A stretch of 44,305 nucleotides of DNA from Cephaloticoccus sp. (GCA_021734075.1 JAIPJW010000011.1:1-44305), one strand, 5' to 3'. Numbered from the stretch's first letter, positions 16,690 to 27,119 are shown. Notes: generated by a model not told the origin, from the letters alone. Made by a program: numbers and translations.

Positions 16690-17736
16690 ATGAAATTGCA
16701 GGCCGCCACTCTGTTACGGCGCGCCGGCACGTTGGCCGGGCATTTACCCAAGGCAACAGCGCACCCGGCGGTTTTGAATTGGACGGTTCATTCCCGATCC
16801 CGGACTCCCTGGGTGGTCGCCCTGTCGGGCGGAATGGATTCGGTGGCGTTACTCTTATTCGTTTGGGCGCATTGGCCGGAGCGGCGACAACTGTTGCGTG
16901 CGGTGCATTACAATCACCGCATGCGCGGACGGGCATCGGATGGAGACGAGAAGTTTTGTCGAGAACTTTGCCGACTGCTGCAAGTGCCCCTTTGGGTCGG
17001 CAGGAGTCGAACGGGGAGTGTGATCAAGAATGAAGCCCAGGCCCGGGAGCTGCGGTTTGCCTGCATTAATCGCTTGATGGACAAGGCGGGAGCCCACGCC
17101 CTCTGGTTGGGACACCAACAGAACGATGTGGCGGAAACCATGTTGATGCGGCTGGCCCGGAGTAGTGGGGCGGGGGGACTGGCCGCACCTCGACCGGTGC
17201 AAAATATGCCCATGCGCCGGGTGCATTTGCGACCGCTTTTGAACCTTAGCCGGGGTAAGATTGAAACCGCGATGCTGGCGGCCCGATTGCCCTATCGGAC
17301 CGATGGCACAAATCTCACCGGGGTATATTTTCGAAATCGAATCCGGTTGGATGTGTTGCCGGTATGGATGGAGGCGGCCGGGCGTGATGTGATCTCGGGA
17401 GTGGCACGCGCCAGAGAGTTGCTGGAAGAAGACGACGCCGCCCTGGAGGAGTGGACCACGCGATTGCAAGCGAACATGGCACCGCGCCGCTTGGATTTGA
17501 ATTTGTGCAAGGACGTGCCTCGCGCGGTGTTGCGGCGTCTTTTGCATCGCTGGTTGCTCGCTCAGGCCGATGCCGGGGAGTTGTCCCGGCAAGCATTTGA
17601 CCGGTTGCTGGACGCACTGGAGAAAGGGGAACCCACCCGGCACAGCATTGGTGTCCGGGGCTTTGCCGTGATCAAACACCGCGAGCTGACATTCCAGAAA
17701 AACGTAAATTACACCCGCAAAACTGATCGCCGATAA
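16690..17736 (+). CDS. tilS: tRNA(Ile)-lysidine synthase
   Basis: Modifies C34 of tRNA-Ile(CAU) to lysidine so that it reads AUA; normally essential. It has 348 residues, on the short side because the C-terminal domains are reduced. Visible: the PP-loop SGGMDS (46-51), HYNHRMRG, NEAQARELRF, the GHQQNDVAETMLMRLARSSG segment (catalytic and ATP site), and RPLLNLSRGKIE followed by DGTNLTGVYFRNRIRLDVLP, all typical of TilS. The N-terminal 40 residues are less conserved. The ATG at 16690 sits directly after GGG, so another start is possible. It precedes ftsH, an order also common in Firmicutes (tilS-hpt-ftsH), here without hpt. Confidence 0.93.
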   Translation: MKLQAATLLRRAGTLAGHLPKATAHPAVLNWTVHSRSRTPWVVALSGGMDSVALLLFVWAHWPERRQLLRAVHYNHRMRGRASDGDEKFCRELCRLLQVPLWVGRSRTGSVIKNEAQARELRFACINRLMDKAGAHALWLGHQQNDVAETMLMRLARSSGAGGLAAPRPVQNMPMRRVHLRPLLNLSRGKIETAMLAARLPYRTDGTNLTGVYFRNRIRLDVLPVWMEAAGRDVISGVARARELLEEDDAALEEWTTRLQANMAPRRLDLNLCKDVPRAVLRRLLHRWLLAQADAGELSRQAFDRLLDALEKGEPTRHSIGVRGFAVIKHRELTFQKNVNYTRKTDRR

Positions 17737-17750
17737 TACGTGCGGTCCAA

Positions 17751-17779
17751 TTGACTTATTGGCAGGGAACATCCAGCAT
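17751..17779 (+). promoter_or_regulatory. Possible promoter before ftsH
   Basis: TTGACT at 17751-17756, a 17-base spacer and CAGCAT at 17774-17779 (3 of 6 to the -10 consensus) lie in the 65-base tilS/ftsH gap. Downstream comes a pyrimidine-rich leader with TTACTC repeated in CTTACTCTTACTCTTAA just before the ATG. Sequence match only. Confidence 0.3.
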
Positions 17780-17801
17780 TTTCCCTTACTCTTACTCTTA
17801 A

Positions 17802-19826
17802 ATGTCTGAACCTGATAATAAAAAGAAACGTCGGCCCCTGAAAAACCTGCCGCCAGACCGCTTTCAACCGAAAGTTGTGCTGATTTGGGTATCCATTGTG
17901 GCGGCATTGGTTTTGCTCCTTTTGTGGACCCCGGGACGTCTCAGTTCCCCGGTAAACCTCAAGATCCAGCAAGTGGTGGAACTGGCGGACAAGGGCGGGA
18001 TTCGCGAAGGTGTGATCCGATCCGACGCCTCGGGCGGTCGGGATTGGGCCATCATTACCGGCGAGCTCAAACAACCCATGCCAGCCAAGGCGACGGGGGA
18101 GGAAACCAGCACGAGCTTTCGTTCTGCGGGTCGCCTGACTGATGCAAATATGGAGCGCCTGCAGAAGGCGGAAGTCTTTGTTGAGCAACCAGCAACCACA
18201 GTTTGGACCCAGATTCTCGCCCAATTGATCCCGTTTGTGCTGATTATTGGTCTGCTCTATTTCCTCTTTGTGCGTCAGCTCCGCCAGGCGGGACGGGGCG
18301 CCATGAGCTTTGGCAAAAGCAAAGCAAAGCTGCTCACCCGGGATCGGGACAAGGTGACCTTCTCGGAAGTGGCTGGCTGCGACGAAGCCAAGGAGGAAGT
18401 CAGTGAAGTGGTCGAGTTCTTAAAGGATCCAAAGAAGTTCACTAAGATGGGTGGTCGTATTCCCAAAGGGTTGCTCATGGTTGGTCCTCCGGGCACGGGC
18501 AAGACGTTGCTGGCCAAAGCCGTGGCGGGTGAGGCCGAAGTGCCGTTTTTCTCCATATCGGGCTCTGACTTTGTGGAAATGTTCGTGGGCGTGGGCGCAA
18601 GTCGTGTTCGTGACATGTTTGAGCAAGGCCGTAAAAATGCGCCCTGCCTGATTTTCATCGATGAAATCGATGCGGTGGGACGCCAGCGCGGTGCAGGTCT
18701 TGGGGGAGGAAATGACGAACGTGAACAGACCCTCAACTCACTGCTGGTCGAGATGGATGGTTTTGATACGGCAGAGGGCGTCATCATTATCGCTGCCACC
18801 AATCGTCCCGATGTGCTCGACAGTGCTCTTTTACGCCCCGGACGATTCGACCGCCAAATCTATGTGGATCTACCCGATTTGATGGGACGAGAGGAAATAT
18901 TGCGGGTGCACGCCCGCAAAATCAGTCTCGATGAAAACGTTAATCTCAGCGTGATCGCGCGCGGCACGCCCGGTTTGTCGGGTGCAGAGTTGGCCAATTT
19001 ACTCAACGAGGCAGCCTTGCTGGCGGCCCGGCGCAACAAGAAATCAGTTGAGATGATCGATGTCGATGATGCGCGGGAAAAGGTGCAATTTGGTCGTGAG
19101 CGTCGCCGCATGATGGACGACGATGAAAAGAAGATGACCGCTTATCATGAGGCCGGTCACGCACTCGTCCAGGCCGTGTTGGATGATGGCCATATGCCGG
19201 TGCACAAAGTCACGATTATTCCCCGGGGGCGCAGCCTGGGGAGCACCATGTTCATCCCGAAAAAGGATGTGCTGACCTATGCGATGAAACGCATGTTGAA
19301 CCAGATCGCCATGGGGCTGGGAGGCCGGATTGCCGAGGAACTGGTAATGAACGATCTCTCCAGCGGAGCTGCGGGAGACATCAAGCAAATCACCAAGATC
19401 GCCCGGCACATGGTATGTGACTGGGGCATGAGCCCATTGGGTCCGGTGGCTTATGGTGAAAACCAGGACACGGTTTTCCTGGGTCGGGATATCACCCGCA
19501 ACGAGCATATTTCGGAGGACACCGCACGGAAGATTGATTTGGAAGTGCACCGGATAATTGACGAGCAATACCAACGCGCGACGACGATCATCAGCGAGAG
19601 GCGGTCTGCTTTGGATAAAATTGCCGAAGCCTTGCTGCAATACGAGACGATCGAAGGGAAGCACGTGTTGGAGATCCTTGAATTCGGGGAGTTGCGCTCT
19701 CCGGTTATTGTCGCCCCCCCGCCGCTCAAGACGGGCAACAACGATGCGGGCAAAAAACCCAAGGGTGAGGCACCTGCGGCAGATCATATCACGACGGATG
19801 GTTCACCGGAACCGTCACCGGCCTGA
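17802..19826 (+). CDS. ftsH: ATP-dependent zinc metalloprotease FtsH
   Basis: Membrane-anchored AAA+ protease that degrades misassembled membrane proteins and selected regulators. It has 674 residues. Layout: N-terminal TM helix about 26-43 ([18 protein letters not shown]), a periplasmic domain, a second TM about 140-160, the AAA domain with Walker A GPPGTGKT (228-235), Walker [16 protein letters not shown] and the second region of homology [19 protein letters not shown], then the zinc site HEAGH (449-453). The pore motif [14 protein letters not shown] is present. The C-terminal tail after about residue 625 is proline- and lysine-rich and low-complexity. A strong terminator follows 18 bases after the stop. 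Confidence 0.97.
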   Translation: MSEPDNKKKRRPLKNLPPDRFQPKVVLIWVSIVAALVLLLLWTPGRLSSPVNLKIQQVVELADKGGIREGVIRSDASGGRDWAIITGELKQPMPAKATGEETSTSFRSAGRLTDANMERLQKAEVFVEQPATTVWTQILAQLIPFVLIIGLLYFLFVRQLRQAGRGAMSFGKSKAKLLTRDRDKVTFSEVAGCDEAKEEVSEVVEFLKDPKKFTKMGGRIPKGLLMVGPPGTGKTLLAKAVAGEAEVPFFSISGSDFVEMFVGVGASRVRDMFEQGRKNAPCLIFIDEIDAVGRQRGAGLGGGNDEREQTLNSLLVEMDGFDTAEGVIIIAATNRPDVLDSALLRPGRFDRQIYVDLPDLMGREEILRVHARKISLDENVNLSVIARGTPGLSGAELANLLNEAALLAARRNKKSVEMIDVDDAREKVQFGRERRRMMDDDEKKMTAYHEAGHALVQAVLDDGHMPVHKVTIIPRGRSLGSTMFIPKKDVLTYAMKRMLNQIAMGLGGRIAEELVMNDLSSGAAGDIKQITKIARHMVCDWGMSPLGPVAYGENQDTVFLGRDITRNEHISEDTARKIDLEVHRIIDEQYQRATTIISERRSALDKIAEALLQYETIEGKHVLEILEFGELRSPVIVAPPPLKTGNNDAGKKPKGEAPAADHITTDGSPEPSPA

Positions 19827-19844
19827 AGTTGAACCATTCCCTGG

Positions 19845-19872
19845 GGAGTGCGGTTATCCCGCACTCCTTTTT
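19845..19872 (+). terminator. Rho-independent terminator of ftsH
   Basis: A perfect 9-bp stem GGAGTGCGG / CCGCACTCC with a 5-base loop (TTATC) is followed by TTTTT ending at 19872. The ATG of the aminotransferase gene begins only 6 bases later, so the hairpin must lie in, or right at the edge of, the leader of that gene. Confidence 0.9.
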
Positions 19873-19878
19873 CGTCAA

Positions 19879-21150
19879 ATGTCCCCAACCCTAAAGACTG
19901 GACTGAGCTTTTCCGCCCTGGGGCAGCGGGCCCAGCCCCCGACCATTGCCCGGTTGATGTCGGCGGCGTTGGAAAATCCCACCCTGTTATCATTGGCGGC
20001 GGGATTTACCGACAGTTCAAGTCTGCCCCTGCCGGCGGTCAGCGCAGCCGTGAACGCTTTGGTCGGCCAAAAGGCCAATGAGTCGCTCCAATATGGAATG
20101 AACCAGGGGCGACCGCTGTTGCGAAAATTATTGGCGCAGCACCTCGCACAATGGGAACCCGACTTGGTGGACACAGCAGTTGATCAGCGGTTCTTTGTCA
20201 GCAACGGGTCCCAACAAGCGCTCTATCTTGCGATGCAGGTCCTATGCGAACCCGGGGATATCGTGCTGGTGGATCGTCCGAGCTATTTTGTTTTTTTGGA
20301 AATGTTGGCGGCGATGGGAGTTAGAGCCGTTTCCCTGCCGGTCGATGAAACCGGGAGATTGGATGCTCCCGCAATTACAGCTTTGCTGGACCGATTGGCC
20401 CAGGCTGGGGATACCCGGCGAATCAAGGCGGTGTATCTTGTCAGTTACTTTTCCAATCCGTCCAGCCGGAGTCTGTTTGAAGGGGAGAAGGTCGCGCTCG
20501 CGCAAAGTTTGATGACCAGGAATTTGATCATCCCGGTGATAGAGGATGCGGCTTACCGTGACTTGTTTTTCAGCGTCCGGCCGGAAGCCCGCAGCGTTTT
20601 GACCGTGCCGGAATGGTCGGAGTTTCCGAAACTCTACCTTTCGACCTTGACCAAGCCATTCGCCACCGGGCTGAAGGTAGGCTACGGCTATTGCACCGAT
20701 GCAGAGTGGCTAGCGCGCATGCTTTACACCAAGGGGCATCATGATTTTGGCACGGCGAATTTCAACCAAGCGGTGTTGGAGCACATCATTGCCGATGGAG
20801 GATTGGAACGGCAGCTGACCGTGATTCGGGCACTCTATCAGCGGAAAATGCACGCGTTGCACGACACGTTGCTGCAGGAAGGTCTGCCCGACCTTGGCTG
20901 GACATGGGCCAAACCCACCGGGGGATTGTATCTTTGGCTAAAGGCGCCGGACAGGGTGGATACCGGACTGGACTCGGCTTTCTTTCACCATTGCATCACG
21001 GCAGGTGTGCTCTACGTGCCAGGTGCACTCTGTTTTGGTGATGAAACACCACGAAACTACGTGCGTTTGAGTTACGGTGTTCTGCCGGTCGCGGAATTGG
21101 GTGAGGCCGCCCGCCGCTTTGTGCAGGTGGCCCGCGGTTTCCACGTTTAA
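19879..21150 (+). CDS. PLP-dependent aminotransferase, class I/II (2-aminoadipate/MocR-like fold)
   Basis: Fold-type I aminotransferase of 423 residues that uses pyridoxal phosphate. Visible: [20 protein letters not shown] at the N-terminus with LAAGFTD, the small-domain [16 protein letters not shown], the PLP-phosphate loop [28 protein letters not shown] (usually Y-x-x-P-x-x-N-P), EDAAYRDL, and the Schiff-base lysine in [17 protein letters not shown]. The pattern resembles 2-aminoadipate or broad amino-acid aminotransferases; the substrate is not determinable. I take the ATG at 19879. The frame is open upstream into ftsH, but that part encodes FtsH in another frame. It has no room for a Shine-Dalgarno motif, because the ftsH terminator ends 6 bases before the start. 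Confidence 0.88.
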   Translation: MSPTLKTGLSFSALGQRAQPPTIARLMSAALENPTLLSLAAGFTDSSSLPLPAVSAAVNALVGQKANESLQYGMNQGRPLLRKLLAQHLAQWEPDLVDTAVDQRFFVSNGSQQALYLAMQVLCEPGDIVLVDRPSYFVFLEMLAAMGVRAVSLPVDETGRLDAPAITALLDRLAQAGDTRRIKAVYLVSYFSNPSSRSLFEGEKVALAQSLMTRNLIIPVIEDAAYRDLFFSVRPEARSVLTVPEWSEFPKLYLSTLTKPFATGLKVGYGYCTDAEWLARMLYTKGHHDFGTANFNQAVLEHIIADGGLERQLTVIRALYQRKMHALHDTLLQEGLPDLGWTWAKPTGGLYLWLKAPDRVDTGLDSAFFHHCITAGVLYVPGALCFGDETPRNYVRLSYGVLPVAELGEAARRFVQVARGFHV

Positions 21151-21196
21151 AATCGTCCTTGGATTCGCATCTGGGTCTGGCCAAGCTGGCGATCAA

Positions 21197-22555
21197 ATGA
21201 TGAAAATCTGTTGTATTGGTGCTGGTTACGTGGGTGGCCCCACGATGGCAATGATCGCGCTCAAGGCGCATGACATCGAGGTGCATGTCGTGGATATGAA
21301 TGCGGCCCGGATAGCGGCATGGAATTCGGATCAACTTCCCATTTACGAACCGGGGCTTGACGAGGTCGTCAAGGAACGGCGGGGCAAGAACCTCTTCTTT
21401 TCCACCGACGTGCACGCGATGATCAAGGCGGCAGACATAATTTTTGTGGCCGTGAACACGCCGACCAAGACCTATGGAGTCGGGGCCGGTCGAGCCGCGG
21501 ATCTCCGGTTCATCGAATCGGTGGCCCGCACCATCGCCGAAGTGGCCACTACGCCCAAAATCATTGTCGAAAAGTCCACCATCCCCGTAAAGACGGCGGA
21601 AACGATCAAGGATATCCTCGCGGAGAATACGCGTGGGGTCAGTTTTCAAGTGCTTTCCAACCCGGAGTTTCTCGCCGAGGGCACCGCGATTGTTGATTTG
21701 CAGAATCCTGATCGCGTGTTGGTGGGTGGTGAACGCACCCCGGGCGGTGAGAAAGCGATCCAGACCCTCGTTGATGTCTATGCCCGCTGGGTTCCCCGTG
21801 AGCGCATCGTGACAACGAATCTTTGGTCATCCGAATTGTCTAAACTGGTCGCAAATGCATTTTTGGCCCAGCGCATATCCTCGATCAATTCCATTTCAGC
21901 CCTATGTGAAGTCACCGGCGCCGACGTGGACGAAGTAGCCAATGCCATAGGCAAGGACAGTCGTATCGGCCCCAAGTTTCTCAAGGCTTCAGTTGGCTTT
22001 GGCGGATCCTGTTTCCAAAAGGACATCCTGAATCTCGCATATCTTTGTGAGCATTTTGGCCTGCCGGAAGTCTCCGCTTACTGGGAGAGTGTGGTGAAGA
22101 TCAATGACTGGCAGAAACACCGCTTCGCATCCCGGATTGTTCGGGCACTGTTCAACACGGTGGCGGACAAAAAAATCGCTGTGCTGGGTTTTGCCTTCAA
22201 GAAGGACACCAATGACACCCGGGAATCCCCGGCAATCGCCGTGTGTCGGGATTTATTGGCCGAGCAAGCACGGGTCAGCGTTTACGACCCGAAGGTGCCC
22301 TCCGAGGAGGTCCGTCAGGACATCCTGGCCGGGGTGGAAAACACCCGGTTGGAAATAATGCCCTCCGCTTACGAAGCGTGTGCCGGGGCTCATGCGCTTG
22401 CCGTGGTGACGGAGTGGGACGAATTCAAGCAGCTCGATTTCCAGAAGATTTATGACGCCATGGCGAAACCGGCCTTTGTCTTCGATGGCCGCAATATCCT
22501 GAATTTGACGGAACTGGAAAAAATCGGTTTCCGGGCACACGGAATCGGGAAATAG
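21197..22555 (+). CDS. ugd: UDP-glucose 6-dehydrogenase, animal-type
   Basis: Oxidises UDP-glucose to UDP-glucuronate with two NAD+, supplying uronic acid for polysaccharides. It has 452 residues (ATG 21197; a second ATG follows directly). Visible: [14 protein letters not shown] (NAD site), [77 protein letters not shown], the catalytic [10 protein letters not shown] (Cys about 272) and [16 protein letters not shown]. These blocks match human and other animal UGDH much more closely than the usual bacterial Ugd/TuaD type. It is convergent with the DUF1501 gene 8 bases away and 46 bases from the aminotransferase. A role in the polysaccharide cluster from 30270 on is inferred. Confidence 0.95.
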   Translation: MMKICCIGAGYVGGPTMAMIALKAHDIEVHVVDMNAARIAAWNSDQLPIYEPGLDEVVKERRGKNLFFSTDVHAMIKAADIIFVAVNTPTKTYGVGAGRAADLRFIESVARTIAEVATTPKIIVEKSTIPVKTAETIKDILAENTRGVSFQVLSNPEFLAEGTAIVDLQNPDRVLVGGERTPGGEKAIQTLVDVYARWVPRERIVTTNLWSSELSKLVANAFLAQRISSINSISALCEVTGADVDEVANAIGKDSRIGPKFLKASVGFGGSCFQKDILNLAYLCEHFGLPEVSAYWESVVKINDWQKHRFASRIVRALFNTVADKKIAVLGFAFKKDTNDTRESPAIAVCRDLLAEQARVSVYDPKVPSEEVRQDILAGVENTRLEIMPSAYEACAGAHALAVVTEWDEFKQLDFQKIYDAMAKPAFVFDGRNILNLTELEKIGFRAHGIGK

Positions 22556-22563
22556 GTTGCAGG

Positions 22564-23694
22564 TCAGATAAAGGCCAAAGGTTGGACTGGCTGATCGAAC
22601 ACCAAACGGTTGGGACAGCCCAACCAGCTTTCCAGCACTGTCCCATAAAGTTGGATGTGCTCGGTGGTGTGGCCCAAATCCTGGTTTGCATCCAACGGCA
22701 GTGGGGGCGATTCGCCGTGCACGCCCCCTTTTATTTTCGGGGACATGAGCAATACAGGCATGGCCGTGCCGTGATCCGTGCCAAGTCTTTCATTTTCAGC
22801 TGCCCGGCGTCCGAATTCCGAATAGGTCATGGTTAAAACCCGATCATCCAGGTGCAGTGACTGAAGTTCGTTTTGAAAGGCGCTAAGTCCTTCCGAAAGG
22901 GTTTTCAGGAGGTGGTAATGAGCATTGGCCTGATGGCTGTGGGTATCAAAACCGCCCAAGGTTATATGATATACTTGGGCGGAAGTATCAGCGGCAATCA
23001 AAGCGGCCGTGTTTCGCAATGAATCACCAAAGCGGGAATCGGGAAATGCCACACTGGTTCGATACGAGTCGGCGATGCGGTTGATACACCCGACATGGGT
23101 TGCTGGTTGGGAGGTCTGAAGGTTGAAACCGCAAACCGGTTGATCGGTCTGTCCGACCAAAACCCCAGGTGTTTGGTGGGAAAAATGAACAGCGACCGGA
23201 TCAAGGGGTGATAACTCAGGGGTCTTGATGGCATCAAAATAGCGACCCAACCAACCGGTGGATTGAAGCGGGCCAAGGGGATTTCCAGTTTCCCAAATTT
23301 CGGTCGAGCCAAAATGACTGCGATTTGGCTGCGCATAGCCCACACCCTGAATTATGGCCAGTTGGCCTTCGTGGTAGAGTTGGCGCAGGCCCCGGCAGGC
23401 GGGATGGAGCCCAATGGAGTCGGTGAGTTTGAGGACGGATTTTGCCGAAACCGCGAGCGTCGGCCGCAGACGATAATAACGGTCATCGGTGAAGGGAATC
23501 ACGGTATTGAGTCCATCATTGCCTCCGACCAGTTGGATCAACACCAGGATGGACCGTCTTGAATCCTGGAAGGAGGCTGGGGCGAACGCGGGCAAGGCCC
23601 CCAATGCCGGCACAGCCCGGGTCAGGGACAGTAAACCCATCGCCCCGGCGGAGATTTTCACAAACTCACGACGCGAGGTTTTTTTGGGTTCCAT
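22564..23694 (-). CDS. DUF1501 family secreted protein
   Basis: Protein of unknown function, 376 residues, related to the sulfatase/alkaline-phosphatase-like fold. A Tat-type signal is visible at the N-terminus: SRREFVKISAGAMGLLSL (RR at about 8-9), then a hydrophobic stretch and an Ala-rich cleavage region, so it is likely exported folded. DUF1501 hallmarks are VLIQLVGGNDGLNTVIPF, the segment GLHPACRGLRQLYHEGQLAI, GGFDTHSHQAN, and YSEFGRRAAENERLGTDHGT (Ser/Glu and Asp-His-Gly residues). These genes are usually paired with DUF1800, but no such gene is nearby. I start at ATG 23694; a start 8 codons upstream is possible. Confidence 0.9.
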   Translation of the reverse strand: MEPKKTSRREFVKISAGAMGLLSLTRAVPALGALPAFAPASFQDSRRSILVLIQLVGGNDGLNTVIPFTDDRYYRLRPTLAVSAKSVLKLTDSIGLHPACRGLRQLYHEGQLAIIQGVGYAQPNRSHFGSTEIWETGNPLGPLQSTGWLGRYFDAIKTPELSPLDPVAVHFSHQTPGVLVGQTDQPVCGFNLQTSQPATHVGCINRIADSYRTSVAFPDSRFGDSLRNTAALIAADTSAQVYHITLGGFDTHSHQANAHYHLLKTLSEGLSAFQNELQSLHLDDRVLTMTYSEFGRRAAENERLGTDHGTAMPVLLMSPKIKGGVHGESPPLPLDANQDLGHTTEHIQLYGTVLESWLGCPNRLVFDQPVQPLAFI

Positions 23695-23826
23695 CTCGGA
23701 GGCGCAGGTTGTCATCACTCACAGGCCATAAAAAGCAACGATGGGTCAACGGCCAGCAGTCACAAGGGCTGTGTCATTGGCATGCTCTGCCCAGGGTGAT
23801 GCATGGTAAGAGGGGGCTGACCACTC

Positions 23827-23871
23827 GGGCATATTGTTGCCCAGCTACGTGTTGGGCAAGATATTATGCCC
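23827..23871. repeat. Paired palindromic hairpin in the alr/DUF1501 gap
   Basis: Arms GGGCATATTGTTGCCC (23827-23842) and GGGCAAGATATTATGCCC (23854-23871) are imperfect inverted copies: GGGCATA pairs with TATGCCC, and TTGCCC with GGGCAA. Each arm can also fold on itself through GGGC/GCCC ends. There is no T run on either side, so it is not a standard intrinsic terminator. It begins 16 bases past the alr stop, in the 193-base gap upstream of the DUF1501 gene. It could be a processing or stability hairpin, or an operator. Confidence 0.6.
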
Positions 23872-23887
23872 AAGCGGGCTCGAGCCT

Positions 23888-25042
23888 TCAGATCCCAAGT
23901 GGCATGCGATAAACCCGCGGGACCCGCTTGGTGACCGAACACAATGTTTCCCATGGAATCGTGTCGGCCCACTGACTGAATTCCGTGATGCTTATCAGCG
24001 CGTCGTTTTGCCGCCCGACCAGTGTAACCTCATCCCCGCACTGCACGTGGGCCAAGTCAGTAACATCGACGATGGTTTGATCCATGGTCACACGACCCAA
24101 TAGGGGACAACGTTTCCCATGGATGAGGACATGTGCCCTATTGCTCACGGCGCGGGGGATCCCATCCCCATAGCCTGCGCAAAGGATGGCCACGAGGGAG
24201 TCACGGGTGAGCTTGTGGGTGCGCCCGTAGCTGATGGTAGTCCCCGCCGGCAGTTCCTTTACCAAGCCCACTCGGGTGTGAAAACTGAAAACGGGTTCGG
24301 TATGCACCTGGGCGAGGAGCGAATTCGGATGGGGCAGGATACCAAACTGCAGGAGACCAACCCGCACCGCATTGAAGGGACTGGCTCCCGGCATGGTTTC
24401 GAGGCCGGCACTGTTGTCCGCATGGACTAGGACTCTAGCCGGATTGACACTTTTGCATTTGGCCAGCGCAGCCAGAAACCGCCTTCTCTGTTCCTCCGTA
24501 AACACGGGATCGTCGTCCGGACTTGAGAAATGAGTATATACTCCGGCCAGGTTAAGGTGCGGGTTGCCGGTCACCAAGGCGCACAGGGCAGGCGCATGCT
24601 CGTGCCAAACGCCCAAACGGCCCATGCCGGTATCGATTTTGACGTGCACGGCGATCGGTCGGCCGACCCGTTTCCCGGTCGCAGCAAATCGCTCTATCTC
24701 GTCGGATGAGGATACGGTGGCGGCCAGGTCGAGTTCGGCGATGAATCGATCCTCCTCGGGTAAAACCGGACTGAGCAGCAATATCGGCCAACCGGGCCCC
24801 AATTCACGCAGAGTGGCTGCTTCGGCCACATTGGCCACGGCAAACAGGTCCGCCCCGGACTGCATCATACGGGCCGCGACTTGATGCAGGCCATGGCCAT
24901 AAGCATCGGCCTTAACCACCGCAACATAATGGATATGAGAGGGCAGTGATGCCCGGATCAGTTTCAGATTACGCTCCAGTGCTGCGAGGTCGATCTCGGC
25001 CCAGCAACGGTGACTATGCTTGGAATCAGTGACCTGTGTCAT
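23888..25042 (-). CDS. alr: Alanine racemase
   Basis: PLP enzyme that makes D-alanine for peptidoglycan. It has 384 residues from the ATG at 25042, which overlaps the tsaB stop as ATGA; an upstream in-frame codon at 25069 would give a longer overlap. Visible: the Schiff-base motif [11 protein letters not shown] (Lys about 44), [43 protein letters not shown] ([13 protein letters not shown] part), the second catalytic base Tyr in [11 protein letters not shown], and MDQTIVDVT near the C-terminus. The tsaB-alr pairing puts it with housekeeping genes rather than a cell-wall cluster. A hairpin lies just downstream. Confidence 0.95.
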   Translation of the reverse strand: MTQVTDSKHSHRCWAEIDLAALERNLKLIRASLPSHIHYVAVVKADAYGHGLHQVAARMMQSGADLFAVANVAEAATLRELGPGWPILLLSPVLPEEDRFIAELDLAATVSSSDEIERFAATGKRVGRPIAVHVKIDTGMGRLGVWHEHAPALCALVTGNPHLNLAGVYTHFSSPDDDPVFTEEQRRRFLAALAKCKSVNPARVLVHADNSAGLETMPGASPFNAVRVGLLQFGILPHPNSLLAQVHTEPVFSFHTRVGLVKELPAGTTISYGRTHKLTRDSLVAILCAGYGDGIPRAVSNRAHVLIHGKRCPLLGRVTMDQTIVDVTDLAHVQCGDEVTLVGRQNDALISITEFSQWADTIPWETLCSVTKRVPRVYRMPLGI

Positions 25043-25665
25043 GGGGCGCGATGAATTTGTGGAGTCCAAGTGACATATTCGGGCTCAGAATGCATGAAAG
25101 CATCAGGTGACTCATTGCGGGCGAATAGGTTGGCTTCAGTGATGGTGGGCATAATGGCTGCCAAGTCGTAGGACGTCATCTGCAGATTGTCGGGTAGGGC
25201 GGACCAATGTCTGAACCCCTCGGGCATGATTAATTCGCCAGCCAGTTCACTGCGGGGTAACTTGCGCAAAGGTTTACCCGGGACCTGACAATGCCAGCTT
25301 TCACGTCTGGCATCCGCGATGATAGCTGCATCCGGGCGGTTAATGGCATGTGCGACCAGATTGAGGCTGGAATAACTGTAAATTGGTCGAGCCAGCATAA
25401 TATTCCACGTGCGGACAGTCATGGCGGTGGTCCGGATACCCAGGATGGAACCGGGCCCCTCGCAAAATACCAAGGCGGCGGCGCCGTTGGGATTCAAGCC
25501 GAGCTCCTCAACACAGGTGAACAGGCCGCGTCCCGCTTCAGTGTCGGACTGGGCCCAACGTGGACTTTCCCCTGAACTAAGCAGACCGACTTGGATGCGG
25601 GAAGAGGCGGCATCCAGCACAAGCAAGGAATCATGGTCTGCAAGTAGTTGCCTCAAGTTCGGCAT
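25039..25665 (-). CDS. tsaB: TsaB-like tRNA threonylcarbamoyladenosine biosynthesis protein
   Basis: Non-catalytic partner of TsaD in t6A37 modification of ANN-decoding tRNAs. It has 208 residues, a typical size. The ASKHA-fold N-terminus [16 protein letters not shown] stands in for the usual ILAIDTS, and the family signature appears as [20 protein letters not shown] (canonical GPGSFTGLRIG). Sequence away from these motifs is divergent, so the call rests on the motif, the length and the position. It overlaps alr by ATGA and is divergent from the tig-clpP-clpX operon across 118 bases. Confidence 0.78.
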   Translation of the reverse strand: MPNLRQLLADHDSLLVLDAASSRIQVGLLSSGESPRWAQSDTEAGRGLFTCVEELGLNPNGAAALVFCEGPGSILGIRTTAMTVRTWNIMLARPIYSYSSLNLVAHAINRPDAAIIADARRESWHCQVPGKPLRKLPRSELAGELIMPEGFRHWSALPDNLQMTSYDLAAIMPTITEANLFARNESPDAFMHSEPEYVTWTPQIHRAP

Positions 25666-25718
25666 GTCTCACACGAAACGATGCCTCAGGTTGACCTGCA
25701 AGCGTGTAGAATCCGGCA

Positions 25719-25746
25719 TTGACCGACCAAAGCCGTGGCGTAGGGT
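25719..25746 (+). promoter_or_regulatory. Possible promoter for the tig-clpP-clpX operon
   Basis: TTGACC at 25719-25724 is followed after 16 bases by TAGGGT at 25741-25746, a weak -10 that keeps the T-A and final T. An AT-rich stretch with TATAAA (25761-25766) lies between it and the GTG at 25784 but has no matching -35. Placement in the divergent tsaB/tig gap is sensible; sequence match only. Confidence 0.25.
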
Positions 25747-25783
25747 GGACAATTCTTTATTATAAACCCGTGGTCTCAATTCC

Positions 25784-27106
25784 GTGAACGTCCAACTAAA
25801 TTCCATTTCCGATACCCGCAAGAGTCTGGTGGTTTCGCTTGATAAGAGCGAAGTCGACACTGAACACCAAGCCGTGGTGGGTGAATTCACCAAACAGGCT
25901 CGATTGCCGGGCTTCCGTCCGGGCAAGGCCCCCGCGGCCATGATCACCAAGCGCTTTGGCAAGGAGATCACGGAAGAGTTCAAGCAAAAGGTCGTGGCCA
26001 AAGCCTATCGGGAAGGGCTCGAGCAGCAAAAACTGGATGTCTTGACGATCGTAAAGGTCGAACCCGGCACGATTGAACCAGGCATCAGTGCGGCAGTGAC
26101 TGTCACGGTCGACGTTCGTCCCGAATTTGAAATGCCGGAATATGTCGGCATCAAGACCGAGGTGGCATCAACCGAGGTGAACGATGAGGAAGTATTGGCC
26201 GCGATTGAAGCCATGCGCGGTGAACGCGCTGAGTTCAAGGTGGCCGAACGTGAGGCGCACAAGAGTGATTATGTGAAACTCGCGTATGAAGGCACCATTG
26301 AGGGCAAACCCATCACGGAACTGGTCCCCGACAAACAAATTTATGGCAAAGTCCCCCAGACTTGGGAGGAAGTCGAAGGCGAGCATGAGGGCGTGATACC
26401 CGGACTCGGCAAGCAGTTGTCCGGATTGAAACCTGGCGACAAGAAAGAGATCGAAATTGAATTTCCCGCCGAGTATGCCGCCGCTCCCGCATTGGCCGGG
26501 AAAAAGGCGACCTATGCTGTGGAAATCCAGGAAATCCGTGAACGGGTTTTGCCGGAGCTCGACGAGGCGTTTTTCAAGGCGAATCAAGCTGACGATCTGC
26601 CCGGTCTGAAAACCAGCGTAAGCAACAACTTGAAACTGCAGAAGGAGAGCCGGAACCGCGCCGAACAACGTCGCCAGATCACCGATGCGCTCCTGGCCAA
26701 GATGGAGTTTTCCGCTCCGGAATCACTGGTCGAGAGCGAGACCCAGAGTGTGCTGCGGCAGTTCATCGAGGAAAACATGCGCCGGGGCATGCCCCAGGAT
26801 CAATTTGAAAAGGACAAGAAGGAATTGATCGAGAGTGCGCGTAAAGCCGCCACCGGCCGGGTGAAGCTCCAATTGGTTTTGGCCAAGATCGCTGAGGCGG
26901 AAAAAATCCAAGTGGACGAAAAGGATATCAACACCTTCATCTACCGCGAATCCATGCGCACCAGCCAGCCGCCGGACAAAATGGTCAAGGAGCTGTCCAA
27001 GAACCGCGATGCCCTGCGTTCCGTGCAGCAATCCATCATATTCGACAAGGCAGTTGATTTTCTTGTTTCCAAGGCTACGGTGACTACCACTCAACCGCAG
27101 GCATAA
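25784..27106 (+). CDS. tig: Trigger factor, ribosome-associated chaperone and prolyl isomerase
   Basis: Chaperone that binds at the ribosomal exit tunnel and also has peptidyl-prolyl isomerase activity. It has 440 residues. The N-terminal domain carries the ribosome-docking signature [10 protein letters not shown] (about 41-50; canonical GFRxGKxP). The central FKBP-like domain includes [14 protein letters not shown] and the [19 protein letters not shown] segment, and the C-terminal arm domain is rich in Lys and Glu helices. The start is a GTG at 25784, right where homology to the family begins; there is no Shine-Dalgarno motif. It is the first gene of the classical tig-clpP-clpX order. Confidence 0.96.
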   Translation: MNVQLNSISDTRKSLVVSLDKSEVDTEHQAVVGEFTKQARLPGFRPGKAPAAMITKRFGKEITEEFKQKVVAKAYREGLEQQKLDVLTIVKVEPGTIEPGISAAVTVTVDVRPEFEMPEYVGIKTEVASTEVNDEEVLAAIEAMRGERAEFKVAEREAHKSDYVKLAYEGTIEGKPITELVPDKQIYGKVPQTWEEVEGEHEGVIPGLGKQLSGLKPGDKKEIEIEFPAEYAAAPALAGKKATYAVEIQEIRERVLPELDEAFFKANQADDLPGLKTSVSNNLKLQKESRNRAEQRRQITDALLAKMEFSAPESLVESETQSVLRQFIEENMRRGMPQDQFEKDKKELIESARKAATGRVKLQLVLAKIAEAEKIQVDEKDINTFIYRESMRTSQPPDKMVKELSKNRDALRSVQQSIIFDKAVDFLVSKATVTTTQPQA

Positions 27107-27119
27107 AACAGAAATCATC

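Noticed and set aside
19558-19878. Upstream extension of the aminotransferase frame into the ftsH gene
   Set aside because: This part encodes the FtsH C-terminus in another frame and crosses the ftsH terminator; the aminotransferase family N-terminus begins at 19879.
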